5,943 nt of DNA from Pseudomonadota bacterium (lineage in GTDB: Bacteria > Pseudomonadota > Alphaproteobacteria > Rhizobiales > Xanthobacteraceae): positions 1-5,943 of the forward strand of contig JAEZFA010000077.1 in the NCBI GenBank assembly GCA_023417665.1, read 5' to 3'. The position numbers were made by a program, and so were the translations under genes. Of this stretch, positions 1 through 5,164 are shown piece by piece (positions within the stretch are counted from its first letter, which is position 1; each line of letters begins with the position of its first letter). Under the pieces are notes generated by a model. That model made no database searches and was not told the origin of the DNA. It saw only the letters and a program-made list of their open reading frames with translations.

Positions 1-809
1 CCCCCGCGCCCCGCGCCGGCGCGGCGCGCGGCGGGGGCCGCCAGACGCGCCGCCCCCGTCGCATGCGCCGGACCGCTGACCACGACCGCGTGACCCCGCT
101 TGTATTTATGGCCATCCATGCGCGGCCAGGGATAATCCCCGATCCAGCGCTCCGGCGTGTTGCGCGTGAGCGAACCCGCGACTTCGCGCACCGCGCGATC
201 GGGAATGCCGATGTCCGCGACGATCACCGCGCCCGCATACGCGCGCCCGGGCATGAGCAGATGACCGGGCTTCATCCGGCAGAACGTCACGGTCTTTGCG
301 GCACGCACCGCGACGCCCCGCACCATGCCCGTCGCGCCGTCGATCCCGCTCGGCAGATCGACCGCGATCACGGGACGGCCCGACGCATTGATCGCCTCGA
401 CCGCGCCGCGAGCCTCGCCTTTCAGGTCGCGCGAAAGCCCGGCGCCGAACAACGCATCCACGATCAGGTCGCAGCCTTCGAGCAACGCCGGCGCGAAGGC
501 CGCGATTTCGCCGCTCCATCGCGCCGCGGCCAGCGCCGCGTCGCCTTTCAGGGCCTCGCGTCTGCCGAGGAGCGAGAGGCGCACCGCGAAGCCCTGCTCG
601 CGCAGAAGACGCGCCGCGACGAAGCCGTCGCCGCCGTTATTACCCGGTCCACAGACGACGGCGAGCCGCCGGCCGGTCACGCCGGCATCCGTCACGGCCC
701 GCGCAACTGCAGCACCCGCCCGCTCCATGAGATCAATGCCGGGCGTCCCCGCGTCGATCGTCCACCGATCCGCGGCATTCATTTCTTCCGGCGTCAGGAT
801 TTCGCTCAT
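1..809 (-). CDS. nnr: Bifunctional NAD(P)H-hydrate epimerase / ADP-dependent NAD(P)H-hydrate dehydratase, 3' part missing
   Basis: This gene repairs damaged, hydrated NADH and NADPH (NADHX, NADPHX) in the cytoplasm. The N-terminal domain epimerises the R form to the S form, and the C-terminal kinase-like domain dehydrates the S form using ADP. Reading from the ATG at 807-809, 269 codons are visible before the window edge. The epimerase (YjeF N-terminal) domain covers about residues 1-210, with the glycine-rich loop GPGNNGGDGF at 54-63, DALFGAG at 118-124, DLPSGID at 151-157 and the VADIGIP strand at 197-203. The linker HKYKRGHAVVVSGP (234-247) opens the dehydratase domain, whose catalytic part lies outside the window. 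The ATG is chosen because ILTPEEM follows at once, as is usual for the family; the ribosome-binding site is weak. The gene diverges from glnB. The last ten or so residues before the edge do not match the usual ALRAGAGLV motif and may reflect sequence error. The family call is firm; the C-terminal half is inferred from the linker. Confidence 0.92.
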   Translation of the reverse strand, partial: MSEILTPEEMNAADRWTIDAGTPGIDLMERAGAAVARAVTDAGVTGRRLAVVCGPGNNGGDGFVAARLLREQGFAVRLSLLGRREALKGDAALAAARWSGEIAAFAPALLEGCDLIVDALFGAGLSRDLKGEARGAVEAINASGRPVIAVDLPSGIDGATGMVRGVAVRAAKTVTFCRMKPGHLLMPGRAYAGAVIVADIGIPDRAVREVAGSLTRNTPERWIGDYPWPRMDGHKYKRGHAVVVSGPAHATGAARLAAPAARRAGAGRG

Positions 810-920
810 AATGAAAGGCTATCACGACGGCAGATGCGGCCGCGCATACTGGCGTGGCTGGCACCTTCTGCCTAAACTGCACGCTTTGCCCAAGGAAAGA
901 GCGCGGCCCTTCTGCTGCTT

Positions 921-948
921 TTCTAGTCAGTTCGCCTAGAAGATAGGC
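921..948. repeat. Two overlapping inverted repeats upstream of glnB
   Basis: TTCTAG at 921-926 is mirrored by CTAGAA at 936-941 with 9 bases between. GCCTA at 934-938 is mirrored by TAGGC at 944-948 with 5 bases between. The arms share bases 936-938, so as RNA only one could form at a time; as DNA they could be operator half-sites. The match is exact, but the arms are short and no regulator is known for them. Confidence 0.4.
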
Positions 949-991
949 TCACACTAACCCCCGGAGTTTCATACGTTAGTACGCGCTCCGG

Positions 992-1005
992 TTTTGCCTG
1001 CAAAA
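992..1005. repeat. Inverted repeat TTTTGC-CT-GCAAAA, possible operator
   Basis: The two 6-bp arms are perfect and separated by 2 bp. The centre lies about 60 bp upstream of the predicted sigma-54 start site at about 1058. A run of A/T bases stands out in this GC-rich DNA. It could be a regulator site, but it does not match the NtrC consensus I know. Confidence 0.4.
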
Positions 1006-1031
1006 TCAACGTGTCGGCCGAGGCCGGAGGC

Positions 1032-1047
1032 TGGCACGGACCCTGCT
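1032..1047 (+). promoter_or_regulatory. Sigma-54 (-24/-12) promoter of glnBA
   Basis: TGGCACGGACCCTGCT matches the sigma-54 consensus TGGCACG-N4-TTGCW with a single mismatch (CTGCT for TTGCT). The invariant GG (1033-1034) and GC (1045-1046) are 10 bases apart, as required. The predicted start site is near 1058, giving a leader of about 55 nt before glnB. Sigma-54 promoters upstream of glnBA are well known in alphaproteobacteria and are activated by NtrC under nitrogen limitation. The motif is seen directly; its activity is inferred. Confidence 0.85.
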
Positions 1048-1051
1048 AATG

Positions 1052-1064
1052 CGAGCCCGGCTCG
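1052..1064. repeat. Palindrome CGAGCC-C-GGCTCG spanning the predicted glnB start site
   Basis: Two perfect 6-bp arms flank one central base, just downstream of the -12 element and over the predicted +1 at about 1058. The one-base centre cannot close a full-length RNA hairpin, so if functional it is more likely a DNA site. GC-rich DNA makes chance palindromes fairly common. Confidence 0.4.
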
Positions 1065-1068
1065 AATG

Positions 1069-1084
1069 TGCGCGGTTACGCGCA
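1069..1084 (+). repeat. Hairpin TGCGCG-GTTA-CGCGCA in the glnB leader
   Basis: A perfect 6-bp GC-rich stem closes a four-base loop within the predicted 5' untranslated region. It ends 10 bases before the GGAG Shine-Dalgarno at 1095-1098. The placement would leave the ribosome-binding site free while protecting the 5' end. The structure is clear in the sequence; any role is inference. Confidence 0.45.
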
Positions 1085-1112
1085 AATAAGCCCCGGAGAG
1101 GAAAGCAAGCCA

Positions 1113-1451
1113 ATGAAGAAGGTCGAAGCCATCATCAAGCCGTTCAAGCTCGATGAGGTGAAGGAAGCGCTGCAGGAAGTCGGCCTGCAGGGTATCACCG
1201 TGACCGAAGCCAAGGGTTTCGGCCGCCAGAAAGGTCACACCGAGCTCTACCGGGGCGCGGAGTATGTCGTCGATTTTCTCCCCAAGGTGAAAATCGAGAT
1301 CGTGCTCACCGATCCGATGGTCGAGAAGGCGATCGACGCGATCCGCAAGGCCGCGCAAACCGGCCGGATCGGCGACGGCAAGATTTTCGTTTCCAACATC
1401 GAGGAAGCGATCCGCATTCGAACCGGCGAGTCCGGCGACGACGCCGTCTAG
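1113..1451 (+). CDS. glnB: Nitrogen regulatory protein PII (GlnB)
   Basis: PII is a small trimeric cytoplasmic signal protein that binds ATP/ADP and 2-oxoglutarate and reports nitrogen status. The GlnD enzyme uridylylates it when glutamine is low; it then acts on the GlnE adenylyltransferase and the NtrB kinase. The product has exactly 112 residues, the standard PII length. The T-loop (about 37-55) contains Gln39 and YRGAEYVVDF with the modifiable Tyr51. The B-loop TGRIGDGKIF (83-92) and Arg101/Arg103 form the nucleotide pocket. The ATG at 1113 gives the canonical MKKVEAIIKPFKLDEVK start and has GGAG at 1095-1098; an in-frame GTG at 1068 would add 15 unrelated residues and is rejected. The gene lies behind a sigma-54 promoter and 67 bp before glnA, so the two are probably co-transcribed. 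Linkage to glnA and sigma-54 control favour GlnB over the amtB-linked paralogue GlnK. Confidence 0.97.
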   Translation: MKKVEAIIKPFKLDEVKEALQEVGLQGITVTEAKGFGRQKGHTELYRGAEYVVDFLPKVKIEIVLTDPMVEKAIDAIRKAAQTGRIGDGKIFVSNIEEAIRIRTGESGDDAV

Positions 1452-1476
1452 CCAAATCACGCTCAAACGAAAGAAT

Positions 1477-1494
1477 ATCCCCGGGCCCGGGGAT
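1477..1494 (+). repeat. Perfect 18-bp palindrome between glnB and glnA
   Basis: ATCCCCGGGCCCGGGGAT is fully self-complementary. As RNA it can form a 7-bp stem with a GGCC tetraloop. No run of T follows, so it is not a standard terminator. It sits 25 bases after the glnB stop and 8 bases before the GAGGGGA ribosome-binding site of glnA (1503-1509). It may be a processing or stabilising hairpin giving different amounts of glnB and glnA message, or a protein site for a separate glnA promoter. Confidence 0.55.
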
Positions 1495-1518
1495 GCAAAC
1501 ACGAGGGGAACTACCGCA

Positions 1519-2928
1519 ATGACTACCGCGAAAGATGTCCTGAAGCTGATCAAGGATCAGGACGTGAAGTATGTCGATCTCCGTTTCACCGATCCGCGCG
1601 GCAAGTGGCAGCACGTCACGTTCGACGTCGGCATGATCGACGAAGAAATGTTTTCGGAAGGCACGATGTTCGACGGCTCCTCGATCGCCGGCTGGAAGGC
1701 GATCAACGAGTCCGACATGAACCTGATGCCCGACCCGGCCACCGCCTGCATTGATCCGTTCTTTGCGGAAACCACGCTCTCCATCGTCTGCGACGTGCTC
1801 GAGCCCACCACCGGCGAGCCCTATAACCGCGATCCGCGCGGCATCGCCAAGAAGGCGGAAGCCTTCGTGAAATCCTCCGGCGTCGGCGATGCGGTCTATT
1901 TCGGCCCCGAAGCCGAATTCTTCGTGTTCGATGACGTGAAATATGCCGCCGATCCGTACAACACCGGATTCCGGCTCGACTCCGTCGAACTGCCGATCAA
2001 CTCCGCGACCGACTACGAGTCCGGCAACCTCGGCCACCGCGTACGCACCAAGGGCGGCTACCTCCCGGTGCCGCCGCAGGACTCGGCACAGGACATGCGC
2101 TCCGAGATGCTCGGCGCCATGGCGCGCATGGGCGCCAAGGTCGAGAAGCATCACCACGAAGTCGCTTCCGCCCAGCACGAGCTCGGCCTGAAGTTCGGCA
2201 CGCTGACCACCATGGCCGACCATATGCAGATCTATAAGTACTGCATCCATCAGGTCGCGAACATGTACGGCAAGACCGCGACCTTCATGCCGAAGCCGGT
2301 TTACGGCGACAACGGCTCGGGCATGCATTGCCATCAGTCGATCTGGAAGGGCTCGACGCCGACCTTCGCCGGCGACAAGTATGCCGGTCTTTCGGACACC
2401 TGCCTCTCCTACATCGCGGGCATCATCAAGCACGCGAAGGCGCTCAACGCCTTCACCAACCCGTCGACCAATTCCTACAAGCGTCTGGTGCCGGGTTACG
2501 AAGCGCCGGTGCTGCTCGCCTATTCCGCGCGCAACCGTTCGGCGTCGTGCCGCATTCCCTTCACCTCGAACCCCAAGGCGAAGCGCGTCGAAGTGCGCTT
2601 CCCCGATCCGATGGCGAACCCCTATCTCGCCTTCGCCGCCATGCTGATGGCGGGCCTCGACGGCATCAAGAACAAGATGGATCCCGGCTCCGCGATGGAC
2701 AAGGACCTCTATGACCTGCCGCCGAAGGAACTGAAGAGAATCCCGACCGTCTGCGGTTCGCTGCGCGAAGCGCTCGACTCGCTCAGGAAGGACAATGAAT
2801 TCCTGAAAGCCGGCGGCGTGTTCGACGAGGATTTCATCGACAGCTACATCGCGCTCAAGATGCAGGACGTGGAGCGTTTCGAAATGACCCCGCATCCGGT
2901 CGAGTTCGAGATGTACTACTCCTACTAG
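1519..2928 (+). CDS. glnA: Glutamine synthetase type I (GSI-beta)
   Basis: The enzyme forms glutamine from glutamate, ammonia and ATP as a cytoplasmic dodecamer and is the main entry point for ammonium. The product has 469 residues, typical of bacterial GSI. Visible motifs in order are FDGSSIAGW (51-59, with catalytic Asp52, equivalent to E. coli Asp50), GPEAEFFVF (129-137), the KPVYGDNGSGMHCHQS ATP/metal region (259-274), NPSTNSYKRLVPGYEAP (314-330, with flap Glu328), NRSASCRIP (339-347) and FPDPMANPY (361-369). KDLYDLPP (395-402) carries Tyr398, the adenylylation site used by GlnE, so this is the regulated beta type. GAGGGGA at 1503-1509 provides a good ribosome-binding site before the ATG. 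It is the second gene of glnBA, and a strong terminator follows. PII encoded just upstream controls its adenylylation indirectly. Confidence 0.98.
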   Translation: MTTAKDVLKLIKDQDVKYVDLRFTDPRGKWQHVTFDVGMIDEEMFSEGTMFDGSSIAGWKAINESDMNLMPDPATACIDPFFAETTLSIVCDVLEPTTGEPYNRDPRGIAKKAEAFVKSSGVGDAVYFGPEAEFFVFDDVKYAADPYNTGFRLDSVELPINSATDYESGNLGHRVRTKGGYLPVPPQDSAQDMRSEMLGAMARMGAKVEKHHHEVASAQHELGLKFGTLTTMADHMQIYKYCIHQVANMYGKTATFMPKPVYGDNGSGMHCHQSIWKGSTPTFAGDKYAGLSDTCLSYIAGIIKHAKALNAFTNPSTNSYKRLVPGYEAPVLLAYSARNRSASCRIPFTSNPKAKRVEVRFPDPMANPYLAFAAMLMAGLDGIKNKMDPGSAMDKDLYDLPPKELKRIPTVCGSLREALDSLRKDNEFLKAGGVFDEDFIDSYIALKMQDVERFEMTPHPVEFEMYYSY

Positions 2929-2938
2929 GCTTCCTCCC

Positions 2939-2967
2939 GATCGCGCGTTCGTTTCTGGCGCGCGATC
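2939..2967 (+). repeat. Hairpin immediately downstream of glnA
   Basis: GATCGCGCG (2939-2947) pairs perfectly with CGCGCGATC (2959-2967) around an 11-base loop. It begins 11 bases after the glnA stop and ends 10 bases before the terminator stem. No T run follows it, so it is more likely to shield the message from 3' exonucleases than to terminate transcription. Confidence 0.55.
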
Positions 2968-2977
2968 CAACTTTAAG

Positions 2978-3006
2978 GGGCGCTTCGTTTTCGAAGCGCC
3001 CTTTTT
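2978..3006 (+). terminator. Intrinsic terminator of glnBA
   Basis: A perfect 10-bp stem, GGGCGCTTCG (2978-2987) with CGAAGCGCCC (2992-3001), closes a TTTT loop and is followed directly by five T bases. This is a textbook Rho-independent terminator ending the glnBA transcript and insulating it from the receptor gene. Confidence 0.93.
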
Positions 3007-3054
3007 GTTTGCCGTCATGGACGAAGATATCTTGCCGACCGCGTATCAATACTG

Positions 3055-3082
3055 TTGCCGCGCGCATCGCATTTTCTAGAAT
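3055..3082 (+). promoter_or_regulatory. Candidate sigma-70 promoter of the TonB-dependent receptor
   Basis: TTGCCG (3055-3060) and TAGAAT (3077-3082) are spaced 16 bp apart and resemble -35 and -10 boxes. Transcription would start near 3089, leaving only about 8-9 nt before the ATG at 3098, which is short. An 8-bp palindrome, TTCTAGAA (3074-3081), overlaps the -10 box and could be an operator. The region between the glnA terminator and the ATG is about 90 bp, so a promoter must lie here, but this exact placement is uncertain. Confidence 0.4.
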
Positions 3083-3097
3083 GCAGCGGGGCACAAG

Positions 3098-5158
3098 ATG
3101 TTTACGCGTCGCATAAAGTTAGTTTCATTCGGCATTGCCGCCTTATTGCTCCTTGCACTTCCGCGTGCGGTCCACGCGCAGGATTTCGTGCTCCCCTCGA
3201 TCGAAGTCCTCGCGGGCTCCGGCGACCGCAACGCGCCGCCGAACGCTGCAACGGAAATCACCGTCACGCCGCAGCAGATCAACGCGCAGCCGGTGATGCG
3301 TCCCGGCGAGGTGCTGGAACAGGTACCCGGCCTCATCATCACGCAGCATTCCGGCGAGGGCAAAGCCAACCAGTATTTCCTGCGCGGCTTCAATCTCGAC
3401 CACGGCACCGACATCGCGCTGTTCGTCGACGGCATGCCGGTGAACATGCGCACCCATGGTCACGGCCAGGGCTATGCCGACATCAACTTCCTGATCCCCG
3501 AACTGATCCAGTCGATGCGCGTCCGCAAGGGGCCCTACTTCGCCGATGAAGGCGACTTCGCTTCCGCGGGCGCGGTGCATATCGATTACGTCGACCGGCT
3601 GCCGCGCAATCTCGCGCAGGTCACGGCCGGCAGCTTCGGCTACCTGCGCGGCGTCGTGATCGGCGCGCATCAGGTCGGCCCCGGCACCGTGCTCGCGGCA
3701 CTCGAAGCGACCGGCTACAACGGGCCTTGGACCAGTCCCGACAAGCTTCAGAAGTTCAACGGCGTCCTGCGCTACAGCCAGGGCACAGCGCTCGATGGAT
3801 TTTCGGTGACGGCCATGGCCTTCGACAGCACCTGGAATTCGACCGACCAGGTGCCGCAACGCGCGATCGACCAGGGCGTGATCGACCGCTTCGGCACGAT
3901 GGATCCGAGTGACGGCGGGCTGTCGCGCCGCTACAGCCTCTCCGGCCGCTGGAGCATGTCGACCGACACCACCGTCACGCAGATCAACGGCTATGTGATC
4001 CGCGCCGACATGCGGCTGTTCAACAACTTCACCTACTTCCTCGACGACCCGGTGAACGGCGACCAGTTCGCGCAGGCCGACAAGCGCGTGCTCGGCGGCA
4101 TCAATGCCTCGCATGTCATCAAAAGCAGTTTCGCGAGCCTGCCGGTCGAAACCACCTTCGGCTTGCAAACCCGCTACGACGACATCCGCCTCGGCCTCTA
4201 CCGCACCGCGCAGCGCCAGACATTGTCGACCGTGCGCGCCGACGAGGTGCAGGAAGCAAGCGCCGGCTTTTATGTGCAGCAGGTCGTTCGCTGGACCGAC
4301 TGGATGCGCACCGTCGCCGGCCTGCGTTACGACCGCTATGTCGGCAAGGTTGCGAGCGACTTCGCGCCGAACTCCGGCAACGCCAATGACGGGATCGTCA
4401 GTCCCAAGCTCGGCATCGTGTTCGGCCCGTTCCGCCAGACCGAGTTCTTCGTCAATTTCGGCGAGGGCTTCCACTCCAACGACCTGCGCGGCGCGACCAT
4501 CACGATCGATCCGAACGACCGCGTGACGACGCTTGCCAATGTGCCGCTGCTCGTGAAGTCGCGCGGCGGCGAAGTCGGCATCCGCAGCCGGCTCCTGCCC
4601 GGGCTCGACACCTCGCTCGCCTTCTTCCTGCTGGACTACGACTCCGAGCTTGTGTTTGTCGGCGATGCCGGCACCACCGAAGCGTCGCGGCCGAGCCGCC
4701 GCCTCGGCTTTGAATGGACCAACGTCTATCATTACAGTTCGTGGCTGCGCTTCGACCTCAATCTGGCCTACACCCACGCCCGCTTCACCGACATCGACCC
4801 TGCCGGCGATCACATCCCGGGCGCGGCCACCACGGTCGCAACGGCCGGCGTGAATTTCGGTCATGCGCAAGGCTGGTTCGGCGCGGTTCGGCTCCGGCAT
4901 TTCGGCTCGCGGCCGCTGATTGAGGACGACAGCGTCCGCTCAGGCTCGACCACGCTCGTGAATGCGCGGCTCGGCTATCGCTTCGAGAACGGCACACGGC
5001 TCGTGCTCGACGCCATCAATCTCTTCAACGCGAAGTCGAACCAGATCGCCTATTTCTACGAATCCCGGCTGCCCGGCGAACCGGGACCGGTTTCCGACCG
5101 CCACGTCCATCCGGTCGAACCGCTTGCGCTGCGCCTGACGCTCTCCAAGGAGTTTTAG
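3098..5158 (+). CDS. TonB-dependent outer-membrane receptor, substrate unknown
   Basis: This is a 686-residue outer-membrane receptor that would import a ligand using energy from TonB-ExbB-ExbD. Residues 1-27 form a signal peptide: basic MFTRRIK, a leucine-rich core, then cleavage after VHA. LPSIEVLAG at 32-40 is a likely TonB box. The plug domain (about 50-165) contains EVLEQVPGL (71-79), QYFLRGFNLDHGTDI (92-106), VDGMPVNMRTHGHGQGYAD (110-128), RVRKGPYFADEGDF (141-154) and then AGAVHI (157-162). The rest is a beta-barrel, ending in LALRLTLSKEF with the terminal Phe expected for BAM assembly. No CDS for TonB, ExbBD or a periplasmic binding protein is visible nearby, so the ligand cannot be inferred from neighbours. 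The plug histidines H120 and H122 hint at a metal or metal complex, but this is speculation. The start is supported by the signal peptide; the Shine-Dalgarno is weak. The receptor class is firm, the substrate unknown. Confidence 0.94.
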   Translation: MFTRRIKLVSFGIAALLLLALPRAVHAQDFVLPSIEVLAGSGDRNAPPNAATEITVTPQQINAQPVMRPGEVLEQVPGLIITQHSGEGKANQYFLRGFNLDHGTDIALFVDGMPVNMRTHGHGQGYADINFLIPELIQSMRVRKGPYFADEGDFASAGAVHIDYVDRLPRNLAQVTAGSFGYLRGVVIGAHQVGPGTVLAALEATGYNGPWTSPDKLQKFNGVLRYSQGTALDGFSVTAMAFDSTWNSTDQVPQRAIDQGVIDRFGTMDPSDGGLSRRYSLSGRWSMSTDTTVTQINGYVIRADMRLFNNFTYFLDDPVNGDQFAQADKRVLGGINASHVIKSSFASLPVETTFGLQTRYDDIRLGLYRTAQRQTLSTVRADEVQEASAGFYVQQVVRWTDWMRTVAGLRYDRYVGKVASDFAPNSGNANDGIVSPKLGIVFGPFRQTEFFVNFGEGFHSNDLRGATITIDPNDRVTTLANVPLLVKSRGGEVGIRSRLLPGLDTSLAFFLLDYDSELVFVGDAGTTEASRPSRRLGFEWTNVYHYSSWLRFDLNLAYTHARFTDIDPAGDHIPGAATTVATAGVNFGHAQGWFGAVRLRHFGSRPLIEDDSVRSGSTTLVNARLGYRFENGTRLVLDAINLFNAKSNQIAYFYESRLPGEPGPVSDRHVHPVEPLALRLTLSKEF

Positions 5159-5164
5159 CGCAAG

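Larger units (their letters stand above)
810..1112. promoter_or_regulatory. Divergent intergenic regulatory region between nnr and glnB
   Basis: This 303-bp stretch holds no convincing gene. It must carry the nnr promoter on the minus strand and the glnB promoter on the plus strand. A sigma-54 element (1032-1047) is the clearest signal. Other structure includes overlapping inverted repeats at 921-948, CCGGAG/CTCCGG arms at 961-966 and 986-991, a TTTTGC-CT-GCAAAA repeat at 992-1005, an IHF-like AATCAA at 1004-1009, and two palindromes in the glnB leader (1052-1064 and 1069-1084). I found no complete NtrC site of the enterobacterial TGCAC-N-GTGCA type; TGCAC at 878-882 is only a half-site. I could not identify a convincing sigma-70 promoter for nnr. 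Confidence 0.6.

Noticed and set aside
858..874. TGGCACCTTCTGCC as a second sigma-54 promoter
   Set aside because: The GG and GC pairs are 8 rather than 10 bases apart, which sigma-54 does not tolerate.
63..875. Plus-strand open frames of 270 and 204 codons across nnr
   Set aside because: Both are antisense to the epimerase domain, are Arg/Pro/Ala-rich without motifs, and have no convincing ribosome-binding site.
1068..1112. A GTG start giving PII a 15-residue N-terminal extension
   Set aside because: The extension does not resemble PII, the internal ATG gives the canonical 112-residue protein with a ribosome-binding site, and the GTG lies only about 10 bases from the predicted transcription start.
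969..1553. A 194-codon minus-strand frame across the glnB region
   Set aside because: It overlaps glnB and the start of glnA in antisense and has no recognisable features.
1306..3018. A 570-codon open frame on the minus strand opposite glnA
   Set aside because: It lies antisense to an unmistakable glnA. Its composition (Arg, His, Val, Gly-rich, no recognisable domain) is that of a frame shadowing strong third-position G/C bias.
3143..4900. A 585-codon open frame on the minus strand opposite the TonB receptor
   Set aside because: The sense strand encodes a complete receptor with signal peptide and C-terminal Phe. The antisense product shows no domain and the same shadow composition.
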